From Haberlea rhodopensis (Eukaryota; Streptophyta; Magnoliopsida; Lamiales; Gesneriaceae): a DNA stretch of 64,000 bases. The stretch covers positions 12,835,191 to 12,899,190 of the forward strand of contig CAJQUN010000008.1 in the NCBI GenBank assembly GCA_907163345.1, read 5' to 3'. The translations under genes and the position numbers were made by a program. Positions 1 through 10,564 of this stretch are shown in pieces. Numbering within the stretch: position 1 is the first letter of the stretch; each line of letters begins with the position of its first letter. The notes beneath the pieces were generated by a model. It was not told where the DNA came from and ran no database searches. It saw only the letters and a program-made list of their open reading frames with translations.

Positions 1-1103
1 AATTTCGAGAGAAGTAAAGCGAAAGGGGAAAGACCTTTCAAACATACCACTTCATTTCCACCATCCACCATGCATATGTTGTGATTAATAAAGAGAAAGA
101 GGAGCACCATCAGGTTTTTTTTTTTTTGGTCGTGTCTGGCCTCAAGCAAAACAACAAATCTCAATCTACTAAAACATAGAGAGCCATAGCAAGACGTAAA
201 GTGACCCACCCCGAATTAAAGGCATGCTGAACCCCACAAATAAAATTTAAAATAAAAAAATATTTTATTTATTAAGAAATTATAATAATAGGTAAAAAAA
301 AAATAATAATAATTTAAAACTTAAAATAAAAAAATATTTTATTTATTAAGAAATTAAAAAAAGCCACTATTAACAAATAAAAAATAATTAAAAATTTAAA
401 ATAAAAAAATTTTATTTATTATTCATGGGACTTAGTCAAAAAAAATATTTTATTTATTAAGAAATTATAATAATAGGTAAAAAAATAAAAAAATAAAAAA
501 TAATTAAAACTTAAAATAAAAAAATATTTTAGTTATTAAGAAATTAAAAAAGTCACTATTAAAAAATAAAAAATAATTAAAAACTTAAAATAAAAAAAAG
601 TATTTATTAAAAAATTAAAAAAAGTTACTGTTACACTATTCATAGGAATAGTGAATGCTTAGTCTCTTATATAATAGGTATAATATATATATTAAATTTA
701 GATACATTTGTCTATATACAAACTGATGTATGCACCTATACGTACACCATATTTAGAATATGACCAATTCTTTTAGGATAACTTTTCGATCATATAATTA
801 GAGCTATCAAAATAAATTGAGCCCATCAAATTAGCTTAATACAACCCATCAAATAGATATGTTGGGCCACGATTTTCTAAGCGTGCCTCGGACAAAATCA
901 TATCTAATAATGTTTTTTTAATTGTGCGATTTTCAGTTACAACAATTATTAGCAAAAAGTATGGACAATGATATTATAACATCTTGAAATTGATAGAAAA
1001 TCTTTACCAGTACTTGAGAGACTATTGCTTCCAATTATTTTCTTGGATGAACAATCAACTGTTTTTTAAACTGTACTCGAGAGCGACAACAACACAAACA
1101 AAA
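1..1103. other. Intergenic region 3' of the first glucosyltransferase
   Basis: No gene is seen. The stretch is strongly AT-rich. About 235-640 is a degenerate tandem array of an AT-only motif (listed separately). The remainder (640-1103) contains the 3' flank of the minus-strand glucosyltransferase, and I could not pick a convincing polyadenylation signal. Confidence 0.6.
235..640. repeat. Degenerate AT-rich tandem repeat
   Basis: A motif of the form AAAATAAAAAAATATTTTAT followed by TTATTAAGAAATT recurs about five times, interrupted by variants containing AATAATAGGTAAAAA or CACTATTAA. Spacing is irregular (roughly 70-120 bp), so this is an old minisatellite or a decayed AT-rich transposon interior. 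Function unknown. Confidence 0.6.
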
Positions 1104-2816
1104 TCAAGTGATCATTGATTTTATATACTTGATCAAGTCCTCTAAACTGCCATACGAAGATCCTCCTTCTGTAACGGCTCTTCTTACTCGTGACGCCAGG
1201 CGACTTGCCCTCTCCGAGAACTCATCCTTCCTTAGCTCCATAAGCTCTCTTACAGCATTCTCGATCACAACTCGATCGCAACTATCTTTTATGTCCAACC
1301 CAATCTTCCAAACTTCACTCACAAAACGACTATTAATCATTTGATCAGCGAAATATGGCCAACATATCATAGGCACACCCGCACCGATACTCTCTAGAGT
1401 CGAATTCCATCCACAGTGCGTCAAGAATCCGCCGACGGCAGAGTGGTTCAGCACCTCCTCCTGCGGCGCCCATTCCACTATGTAGCCATTTTCTTTTGTA
1501 CGCTTCTCCAATTCGAATGTAATTTGATCAGCTGCGTCTATAGAATCCGGCCTCATTACCCACAAGAATTTCTGCCCACTGTACACTAATCCATGCCAGA
1601 ACTCTAGTATTTGATCTCTTGTCATTATGGTTATGCTCCCAAAACTGACGTAAATCACAGATTTCGTCTCCTGTGCGTCCAACCAGTCTATGCAACTTCG
1701 ATCTTCTTCCCATAAACTGCCTGAATAAGTCAAGGCTTCGGCCTTCTTTTCCTCGAGTCTTGACTTCAAGAGCACATTGCCTGGTCCTATGGTGTAGAGT
1801 CGAGGCATGTGTTTGAGGATATTCGATAATACGGGTCGCTCTAGATCTTCAAATGTGTTGAAAATGACTGCTGCTGCTCGCACAGTTTGTCTTGTCAAAG
1901 CTATTAATTCATGAAGAGCAGGATCATTCGGATTGTCCACACGACAAAAACTTGGTAAATCGCGGCGCCGAAGAAAATCTTCCATTCCGGGAATGCTTTT
2001 CACTAATGCATCCATCCCATTTCCTGGAATAACCATCAAGAGAAGATCGACAATTCTTATCAAGAATCAGAGAAAAAGGATACATCCGATTATAGATCAA
2101 CCAATATCATGAGAATAACTGATATCTCGGACAAATTCTAGCGCCTAAGACAAACAAATCGAATCATAACTGATAATTCAATCATTTAGTTCGCACCAAA
2201 ATTTTTGCTAAAATATAATACTTCTCAAGATTCAAACCAAGCTTAAAACTAGCAAAAAATAATCAAAGTGGAGCTCGAATAATTTAAGATCTCTACCTTT
2301 GACGGGGAGTTCATCGGCTTCAGCGACTTCAGTAACGCAATACAAAGCCCAGACAGCAGCAGCACTAATAGTACGAAAATAAATCAATGGAATCCCATTT
2401 GCTTCCGCAAAATCAGCCGTAAAATTCAACACCGCATCTGCTATTATGCACGTTACAGGTCTTCTGTTAGCCGAAGCGTACAAATCTTTCTCGATCAACA
2501 TTTTCTTGAAACATGGCCCCGCAGTGTTTATCACGGATGGAATAATATCCATTATTCGGTGACCAGCTCGCGGGTGGTCATCTGGGAGACCATCTGGAAT
2601 CGTCTGAAACTGAAATCCTGGATATCTTGCAAAGGCCGAATGAGTGTTGGTGTGCTTCAGGAGACGTCGGTGGTTGAATTCAGACACAAAGAATGTAACA
2701 TGGAAATTGGATAAACACAGGAGTTGGGCTAGATTTAGCATGGAATTTATATGTCCTTGAGCTGGTAGAGGGAAAATGAGAACATGAGGTGGGAGTTTTG
2801 CTTCTTTAGAACACAT
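1104..2816 (-). CDS. Family-1 UDP-glycosyltransferase, UGT709/UGT85-like (7-deoxyloganetic acid glucosyltransferase-like)
   Basis: Cytosolic enzyme predicted to move a sugar, usually glucose, from a UDP-sugar to a hydroxyl or carboxyl group of a small terpenoid or phenolic acceptor. Exon 1 is 2816-2297 (520 nt, donor GTAGAG after AAAG). Exon 2 is 2023-1104 (acceptor TTCCAG). The intron is 273 nt, phase 1, at the position conserved in UGT85/UGT709 genes. The spliced CDS is 1,440 nt, 479 aa, normal for the family. His22 in the N-terminal GHxNSM motif is the expected catalytic base, and Asp127 (CIIAD) its partner. A complete 44-residue PSPG sugar-donor box spans about residues 358-401, starting WAPQ, with HCGWNS in the middle and ending ADQ. 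The start is the ATG preceding the conserved LPPHVLIFPLP segment. Residue 128 is Ala where the paralogue has Gly. No lesion is seen. The UGT709-like assignment rests on remembered family similarity; the substrate is not proven. Confidence 0.88.
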
Positions 2817-3199
2817 TTTGCAGCATCAAGATTCAATAAAAAAGTTTATGAAGATGAAAATGTGATATTTGGTGCGGATTTCTGAATGTGTAGCACTGGC
2901 AAGCAATTCACGTTCTAGATGATTAAATTACGTGCTACCAGCAGATTTTCGATGCATCTATAAGAAGTTTTATTCCTTTGTTACATTGATGTCGTAGCCT
3001 TGAGGTGGTTGGTTTCATGCTATCTAACGAATTTTCTCATCCAAAAATTGTTATTTTTTAATGATAGCAACCAATAATCTAGTCTTCGAGACGGGACAAG
3101 TCAGTGCTCCAGAAAAGGTTGGCTAAATTAATAAAATACAATAAAAATAAAAAAAAATTCATAAAATAACGTTAAATTTTTTTTTTTAATCAAAGTAGA
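2817..3199 (-). promoter_or_regulatory. Upstream region of the first glucosyltransferase
   Basis: Non-coding. The first roughly 100 nt upstream of the ATG align by eye with the same region of the paralogue at 62,679-62,780: both share the TTGCAGCATCAAGATTCAAT block next to the ATG and a GGACTGGC/GCACTGGCAAGC block farther out. This shared segment is probably 5' UTR and proximal promoter retained after gene duplication. I see no TATA box I would defend. Confidence 0.5.
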
Positions 3200-3200
3200 G

Positions 3201-3353
3201 TGAAACGTGGTCTCGGATCGCGTTTCTTAAGAATTTAAGAAACGCGGTCCAAGACCACGATTAAGAAACGCGATCCGAGACCACGTTTCATCAACATAAT
3301 AAAAAAAAAATTTGTATGTTGAAGAAACGTGGTCCGAGACCACGTTTCTTCAA
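3201..3353. repeat. Cluster of perfect inverted repeats (hairpin-forming)
   Basis: A 30-bp arm at 3201-3230 (starting TGAAACGTGGTCTCGGATCG) is repeated as its exact reverse complement at 3261-3290, with a 30-bp loop that itself carries a variant of the arm. At about 3318-3353 a second, nearly perfect palindrome (GTTGAAGAAACGTGGT, loop CCGAG, complementary arm) follows. All are built from one AAACGTGGTC/GACCACGTTT word. It lies about 400-540 bp upstream of the glucosyltransferase start. Function unknown; possibly a repeat remnant. Confidence 0.8.
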
Positions 3354-3656
3354 CATGCAAAAAAAAAAAAATTTGTATTCTTGTTTGTATTATAAATAAA
3401 ATAAAATACAATATAAAAAATAATGATAAAATGATAAAATAATAAGCCATTAACCGATTTAACTAGAGATGTCAAATGGAGCGGATGACACAAGCTACGA
3501 CACGACACGGAGCTGCACGACACAACCCATTTTGCTACAATATCGTGCCGTGCCAGGCACGGCCCAGGATATTGGCCGTACCGGGCCAAGGGTGCCGGCC
3601 CGTGGGCCGGCACGAGCACGGGCACAACACTGTAGTTTTTTAAAAAAAAATTATTT

Positions 3657-3796
3657 GGCGATCGATCGCCACATAATTGGCAATCGATCGCTGAATGGTA
3701 ATAGGTTACAGACATACTTGGCGATCGATCGCCACATAATTGGAGATCGATCGCCGAATGACAGTAGGTTATAAACGTGCTTGGCGATCGATCGCC
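3657..3796. repeat. Five-fold cluster of the palindrome GGCGATCGATCGCC
   Basis: Perfect 14-bp palindromes occur at 3657-3670, 3720-3733 and 3783-3796, with one- or two-base variants near 3679 and 3742. They form two tandem blocks of about 63 bp that also contain the word ACATAATTGG. The cluster lies in the subterminal part of the hAT element, where transposase-binding repeats are normally found. The role is inferred. Confidence 0.75.
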
Positions 3797-4080
3797 GAAG
3801 GCCCAGCGGTCAAAAAATAGCCGTTCAACGGCCTTTTTTTTGTTAATTTTTTTGGTTGTTATATATAGGTGTGTGTTGAGGAAACATTTTATCATCTCAA
3901 TCTCTAAGCTCTATATCTTGAAACACTATACTCTCAATTTGTTCACAAGAAGAAAGAAGTTCGTCTTACGTTTGCCAATACAAGCACAAGCAACAAAGCC
4001 AATACTCCTCCTAGCAAATATTTGGTAACTTTTATATTTGTTGCATTAAATAATTGTAGTCTATATACATAATTGCCGAT

Positions 4081-5448
4081 TCTTCTTATAATGTGAATTA
4101 TGATGATGAAATTGATCAATTTCAAGAAAATGAAGAAAGCACACCAAATATTCAATTATCAACTAGAAGAACTTCAAAAAAAATAACTAGTAATGTATGA
4201 CAACTATTCGATGTATAAAATGTTGAGGAAAAGGGATCAATGACAGTTTGTAAACAAAGTAAAAATAGATTATATGCTTCTTCTGGTGGTACAGGTCATT
4301 TCCTAAAACACATGGCTAAACATGAAAGAGAACCAACTGATGGTAACCAAACTACTCTTTCACAATTCGGTACTAGTAATAGTAGTTCAAGTTTATGTAT
4401 TTTCACTAATAATGTTGAAAGAGATATGAGAGAATTAGTAACTACATAGTATGGGCAGAGAAACCTATTTCAATGGGGGCGGATGCGAAATTCACTAATT
4501 ATATTCATTTAGGTTTGCAACCTCAACATAAATGATTTTCAAGGAATACTATTAAATCGGATGCATTCACAATTTTTAATGAATATAAAGCAAATTTAAT
4601 TACGTATTTAGGTAATCTTTCTTCGAAAGTAGCACTAACAAGTGATATTTGGACAACTTATCTTGGCAATGCATCATATCCATGTGTTACAGGACATTGC
4701 ATTGACGATAACTGTGTGTTACATAAAAAATATTAGGTTTCATAAAGAATGATTGGCCTCATACTGGTGGAGTTATTTCTAATGTCATTATGTAAGTTAC
4801 TAATGAATATAATATTAGTAATAAAATCTTCTCTATTTCATTTGATAATGTAACTAATAATACAGCTGCAATTGTTATATTTAAAACTTATTTGAAACCA
4901 ATTTTAAATGGTAATCTTTTTCATATTCGTTGGGTATGTCATATTTTAAATTTGTGTGTGTAAGATAGATTGAAACCACTTGAGCTTCATTTAGAAAAAA
5001 GTAAAGACTACTCTTAAATTTCTTAATTGTTCAGTTGCTAGAAAACAAGACTTCAAAAGTTTATGTATTTCTCATGGTATGAATTATAAAGATTTTTCTT
5101 ATGGTGTTCCTAATATGTGGAATTCTACATATTTAATGTTGCAAGCATGTTTACCTTATAGAAATATGATCACTTTATTTTTTTAATGAAAGGATGGCCG
5201 AACATTTAATTTTGAAGAAACTGACTGGGAAATTGCTTCTAATATTTGTAATTTTTTAGAACCTTTTTATGATGCTACCAATTTATTTTTGGGCTGTTAT
5301 TATCCAACTTCTTCAATATTTTTGAATAAAATTTATGAAATTAGTGAATGTTTTGCATTACATAGATCTGATCCGTTTTTACAGGTATCGTTGAACCAAT
5401 GTAGTATAAATTTAAAAAATATTGGAAAACTATTCCTACGTTGAATTG
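4081..5448 (+). pseudogene. hAT transposase, N-terminal and central part (broken)
   Basis: Would encode the DNA-cutting transposase of an Ac/RICESLEEPER-like element. Reading across frames gives an acidic N-terminus, a BED-type zinc finger around 4240-4330 (CKQSK, then GGTGHFLKHMAKHE), the ALTSDIWT segment near 4630, a block ending in a MxxVTNE-like stretch, and the FHIRWVCHILNL segment around 4920-4960 that belongs to the RNase-H-like catalytic core. Stops and frameshifts are frequent (for example near 4190, 4448, 4733 and 4962), so no functional protein can be made. The coding sequence runs to 5448, where it is cut off by the copia junction, and its C-terminus continues at 14,373. Confidence 0.85.
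5150..5448 (+). repeat. Left copy of a ~298-bp direct duplication of hAT sequence
   Basis: This segment, beginning TTACCTTATAGAAATATGAT and ending ACGTTGAATTG, is repeated at 14,373-14,669 with only about a dozen visible differences. The two copies flank the truncated Copia-1 element. A normal LTR-element insertion would leave a 5-bp duplication, so this is a secondary rearrangement. Confidence 0.85.
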
Positions 5449-6961
5449 ATGAAAGAGTCACTGCTTTATCAATGAACTAAATGGTCTGGGCAATGAATAC
5501 TCTAACAGAGAGATTGCTCTGAAAGTAATGAGAGCTTTGCCAAAGGAATGGGATGTCAAGACTATTGCAATGAGGGAGTCTAAAGATCTGAACAAAGTTG
5601 AACTCCATGATCTGTTCGCAGATCTTAAGGCGTATGAGTTTGAACTGATCACCAGAGGTGAAGCAGAGCCATTCATCTCTCAACCAAACAAAGCATTGGC
5701 AGCCATTCCAGACCAGACCACCCCTTCAACAGACCGATCTATCGAACAGATAAGTAAAGATGCTATGTCATTATTTATCAAGAAATTTGGTAAATTCATG
5801 TCTAAAAACAAACGGAATTTCAAACCTTCTTATCACTATAAATCGAGAAAAGACGATGTTGTTAATGATCATGCTTGCTACAATTGTGGTAAGACCGGAC
5901 ACTTTATTGCAGACTGCACCAGACCGAAGAAAGATGAACGAAAAGAAAAGCATCGTGATGACAAGAAAAAGAAGCACTACAAAGATCATAAAAATAATAA
6001 TGGGAAGTCCCAAAAGGTTCTGGTAGCAGAGGAAGGTAACAGCAATTGGGCTCAGACTGACTCAGAATCAGAAAGCTCTGAATATTCATCCAGCGAAAGC
6101 GAAGAGGATATTCAATGTCTAATGGCAGACGAAGAAATGAGTCAAACAGACGAGGTATTCGATCTTGACTCAAATGAATTCACTCGTGAAGAGCTTATGT
6201 CCGCACTACAAGACATGGCTAATGATTATAGAATTTTAGCTGAGTCATTTGAGAAAACTAAAGCTAAAGCAAATGATCAAATAGATGAGCATATCAAACC
6301 AAGCTGCTCTGAGCTAGGTGAGTGCAATAATCTACAGATCGAGCTGAATAAGTTGAAAATCTCTTACGATCAGCTCCATGAAGAAAACAAGAGAATTAGC
6401 ACACAACATGTTAAGCTTTCTCATCTTTTCAAAACATGGACAAAATCAAGAGCATCACTAGAAGAATTGCAAGAGGTGCAAAGAAATGTCGGTGACATCA
6501 CCGGCATAAGCTTTGACATCAATGACTGCACCAAAGATGAATCTGAATTGTTGCTGGTAAAGAACAAAATCAAACAGATGACATTTGTTAGATCCAGGAC
6601 AGTATATGAAACCGAAGTGCCTACAATTCAAACGGGAGTCTCCTTCGGGGATCAATGTTTGAGAAAAGGAATTGGGTACGTTAACCAAGCCAAAGAAAAG
6701 GCACCAGCAAGCTTTGTGTCTATAAGACCAAACCTAAAGGTGCAAGATCTAAGGTAAGGAAGACCATCCAACTACTATAACTCAAAAACCAGTTCAACGA
6801 AGATATAGATTAACTTATAATAATCAAAGGCTTCCATATCGCACACATCATCACACAAACATCGAAATAGATCAGCTCACATCACACCAAACACACACAA
6901 GCCATTAAAGTTGATTCAGGTGTGGGTTCCCAGATGGCTAATCCGTTCTGGACCCAAGTAG
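5446..6961 (+). pseudogene. Copia-1 gag (5'-truncated, broken)
   Basis: Would encode the nucleocapsid/coat polyprotein. The preserved part begins in the FDERVT region and includes the LPKEWDVKTIAMRES segment of the gag domain, a CCHC zinc knuckle (CYNCGKTGHFIADC, about 5877-5918), a Lys/Asp-rich stretch, an acidic Ser/Glu stretch and a coiled-coil-like tail. An in-frame TAA occurs at about 6755 where the other copies read CAA, followed by a one-base insertion in an A run near 6787. The gag-end stop UAG at 6959-6961 is in the same place as in the other two copies. Confidence 0.9.
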
Positions 6962-6989
6962 GATTGGGTACCAACAGTAATTATGCTTG

Positions 6990-9900
6990 ATGACAGGTAC
7001 TGAAGAAACTAGTGTCGGATACTTAGACAGTGGGTGTTCTCGTCACATGACAGGAAACATCGAGCTGCTGTCTGAAGTCACAGAATGTACTGGACCAAAG
7101 ATCATCTTCGGGGATAACTCAAAGGGTAAGACCGTGGGCAAGGGTAAGATTGTCCATGGTAATATTACTATCAATGATGTGCTATTAGTTAAAAATCTAT
7201 GCTATAATCTGATTAGTATAAGTCAACTATGTGATAATGGTTATGCTGTAGAATTTCACAAACACACCTGCACTGTCAAATCATCAGACGGTATGACCAT
7301 GCTTGTAGGAATCAGAAATGGAAACACATATAAGATTAACTGGAATTTCGCTCAACCTGATAATCCTACTTGCTTCATCGCGAATAATGATAATAAACAC
7401 TGGTTATGGCATAAACGCTTGAATAATTTCAACTTTAAGACTATCTCTAGCCTGTGTAAACATGATTTAGTTGTCGGTCTGCCCAAGATCAACTTTGCCA
7501 AGGATAAGATCTGTGAAGCTTTCCAAATGGGCAAACAGATCAGATCATCCTTCAAAAATAAGAATGCCAAATCCTCCTCACGTTGGTTAGAACTACTACA
7601 TATGGACTTGTTTGGTCCTATACCAATAACAAGTTTAGGGGGAATGCGGTATACTCTTGTTGTTATTGATGATTACTCACGTTTTACATGGAATATATTT
7701 TTGAGCAGTAAAGATCAGACCGGTCCGAAGTTGATCAAGCTGCTGAAACGCGCTCAGAATGGGAAATCATCAAGTATAGATAGAATTCGAAGTGACAAAG
7801 GCACTGAATTCTCAAATCAGAATCTTGAATCCTTTCTAGAAGACCAAGGCATTAAGCATGAATTCTCAGCCGCTCGAACCCCTCAACAAAATGGAGTTGC
7901 AGAACGAAGGAACAGAACGCTTAAGGAGGCAGCAAGGACAATACTTGCAGATTTTGGTATTTCCCAAAAGTTTTGGGCAGAAGCTGTAAATACTGCATGT
8001 TATACACAAAACCGATCCATGATTAATAAGAAGTTAAACCTAACTCCATATTAAGTATGGACAGGTAACAGACCGTCAATCTCTCACCTTCATGTATTTG
8101 GTTGCAAATGTTTCGTTCACAATAATGGTAAGAATCATCTTACAACATTCGAAGCTAAGTCAGATAATGGAATATTCTTAGGATATTCATCTAATAGTAA
8201 AGCTTTTCGCATCTTCAATAATCAAACCTTAACTGTAGAAGAATCAGTTCATGTAGTGTTTGATGAATCCTTGTGTATTGAGGGTAACAAGGAATTAATT
8301 CAAAATCAGATGGAAAATATCCATCTCGAAGCTAACAGTGATGATGAGATTGTAGCTAATAGGTCAAGAGACAATCCACCGGAACCTGAAGTACCAGATA
8401 GACCGGATCAAGGCACTGAAGTTCTTCCAGATCGAGCAGATCCGGAGGTTCTGAACTCTAATATTAAAGCAGATGCTGATAATGTCACTACTACTAATCC
8501 ATCTGGACCAGATAATCCAGAATCAAGCTATCGATAGACAAAAAGGCATCCACCTGATCTAGAAGTCCTTCTGCACCCATAAGAACCAGAGGACAGATGA
8601 TGGATGAATTCACTCACGCTGCTTTTATATCTAATCTGGAACCCAAACAGATTGACGAAGCTTTGACTGATTATGACTGGATAAAAGCCATGCAAGAAGA
8701 GCTTAATCAGTTTGAACAAAATCAAGTCTGGAGATTAACCCCCAGGCCAAGTGGTCTGCCTGTTATTGGAACCAGATGGGTTTTCAAAAATAAGCTAGAC
8801 GCAGATGGAGTGGTGGTTAGAAACAAGGCCAGACTGGTGGCACAAGGCTTCAGACAGGAAGAAGGAATCGACTTCGATGAATCTTTTGCACCAGTCGCCA
8901 GACTTGAAGCAATCCGAATATTTCTTGCATTTGCTGCTTTTAAAGACTTCAAAGTATATCAAATGGACGTAAATAGTGCTTTTCTAAAGGGTAAGCTTCA
9001 GGAGGAAGTCTACATTGAGCAACCTCCTGGATTTCAGAACCACTCGCTTCCAGATCATGTATATCTACTGAATAAGGCAGTATATGGACTGAAACAAGCT
9101 CCAAGAGCATGGTATGATACTCTGCCTCAATTTCTTCTGAACCACGATTTTCAGATCGGCTCAGTGGATAAAACTTTATTTATATTTATTAAGGGGGAAC
9201 ATACCTTATTGCTTCAAATTTATGTTGACGATATCATTTTTGGGTCAACTAACCCCAAACTCTGCGAGAAATTCTCTAAGTTAATGCAGTGACAGTTTGA
9301 AATGAGTATGATGGGAGAATTGTCTTTCTTCTTGGGTCTTCAAGTCAAACAGCTCAGCAATGGTATTTTTATCAATCAAACCAAGTATACCAAAGAGCTT
9401 CTCAAGAGATTCGGAATGGTAGACTTGTTCAACTACATCAACTCCAATGAGTCCTTCAATCAAGCTAGATAGAGACGAAGGGGGAACAGCAGTTGAGGTA
9501 ACCATGTATCGAGGTCTGATCGGATCGCTACTATATCTTACAGCGAGCCGGCCTGATATTATGTTTTCAGTTTGCATGTGCGCTAGATTTCAGTCTGATC
9601 CAAAGCAATCTCACTTTATTGCTGCTAAGCGCATTCTTAAATACTTAAAAGGATCTCAGAACGTTGGTCTTTGGTATCCCAAAGATTCAAATTTCAATTT
9701 AGTTGGATATTCAGACGCTGACTATGCTGGGTGTAAGATTGATCGCAAGAGCACCAGTGGAACCTGTCAATTTCTGGGTGAAAGATTGATCTCATGGTTT
9801 AGCAAGAAGCAAACATCTATTGCCACATCTACAGCTGAGGTGGAATATCTTGCCGCTGGAAGCTGTTGCGCTCAAATGCTCTGGATTCAACATCAGCTCA

Positions 9901-10166
9901 GAGACTATGGCATTCAAGCTGTTGAGTCTCCGATATTTTGTGACAACACCAGTGCCATTGCTATAATGTATAATCCAGTTTTGCACTCTCGAACAAAGCA
10001 TATTGATATCAGACATCATTTTATTCGAGATCACGTTTGCAAAAAGGAAATTCGGATTGAGCACATTTCAACATACCAGCAAGCAGCAGACATTTTCACC
10101 AAACCACTCCCCGAGGCTAAGTTTAATTATTGTCGTCAAATTCTTGGCTTAATAGATCTATCTTGA
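6990..10166 (+). pseudogene. Copia-1 pol (protease-integrase-RT-RNase H), broken
   Basis: Domains in the normal copia order: aspartic protease (LDSGCSRHMTG), HHCC zinc region, integrase core with D, D and E within LHMDLFGP, IRSDKGTEF and QQNGVAERRNR, reverse transcriptase with YVDD near 9226, and RNase H ending at the ADIFTKPLPEAKF motif. The reading frame is broken by a TAA at 8052, a TAG at about 8535, a 7-base deletion near 8558, a TGA at about 9290 and a one-base insertion near 9420. It cannot be translated whole. Confidence 0.92.
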
Positions 10167-10564
10167 TATTTTAGAAGTATCGTTTATTATGTCTTAAAGA
10201 CCGTGAACTAGGCACAGATCGATAATACAAAAATCAGAAAGACACAGACCGAACTTCAGACCGATCTCTGTCAAATCTGATATTATCATATGATCTGTCT
10301 GCTCTATTACAACCAGTCTTTAATATAGTAATTGTTTAAACAGCCCGGACTGGTCGAATTTTAACTGCCTTATCTCTCTCTCTCATCCTGTCCGTTTATT
10401 TTGAATCGCTTAAATATCAGTCATCGAGATATTGACACGTGTCCTCTCTCTCCTATTTAGCGGGTTGTACATCTCACTCTCATTTCACTTTTTATGAATT
10501 ACTGCTGTCTGTTTATAACTTTCAAATATTTCCAATTTCTCCGCACTCTTCCTTACATATTCAA
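10167..10564 (+). other. Copia-1 spacer between pol and third ORF
   Basis: Non-coding. It contains the word ACACGTGTC (10,434-10,442), a CT-rich run and CTATTTAGCGG, an arrangement kept in recognisable form in Copia-2 and Copia-3 about 100-130 bp upstream of the third ORF. It could be an internal promoter, but no transcript evidence is available. Confidence 0.5.

Larger units (their letters stand above)
3468..5448 (+). mobile_element. hAT (Ac-like) DNA transposon, left part
   Basis: Starts near TAGAGATGTCAAATGG with a GC-rich subterminal region full of CGTGCC/GGCACG words, typical of plant hAT ends. A short palindrome cluster and then a broken transposase gene follow. The element is interrupted at 5448, where it joins copia gag sequence, and resumes at 14,373. 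I could not find a matching right terminal inverted repeat near 15.5 kb, so the 3' end appears lost or heavily mutated. The left limit is therefore approximate. Confidence 0.75.

Noticed and set aside
3350..3895. 181-codon minus-strand frame with repeated GDRSPS words
   Set aside because: The repeats come from the palindromic GATCGATC cluster of the hAT end, not from a protein.
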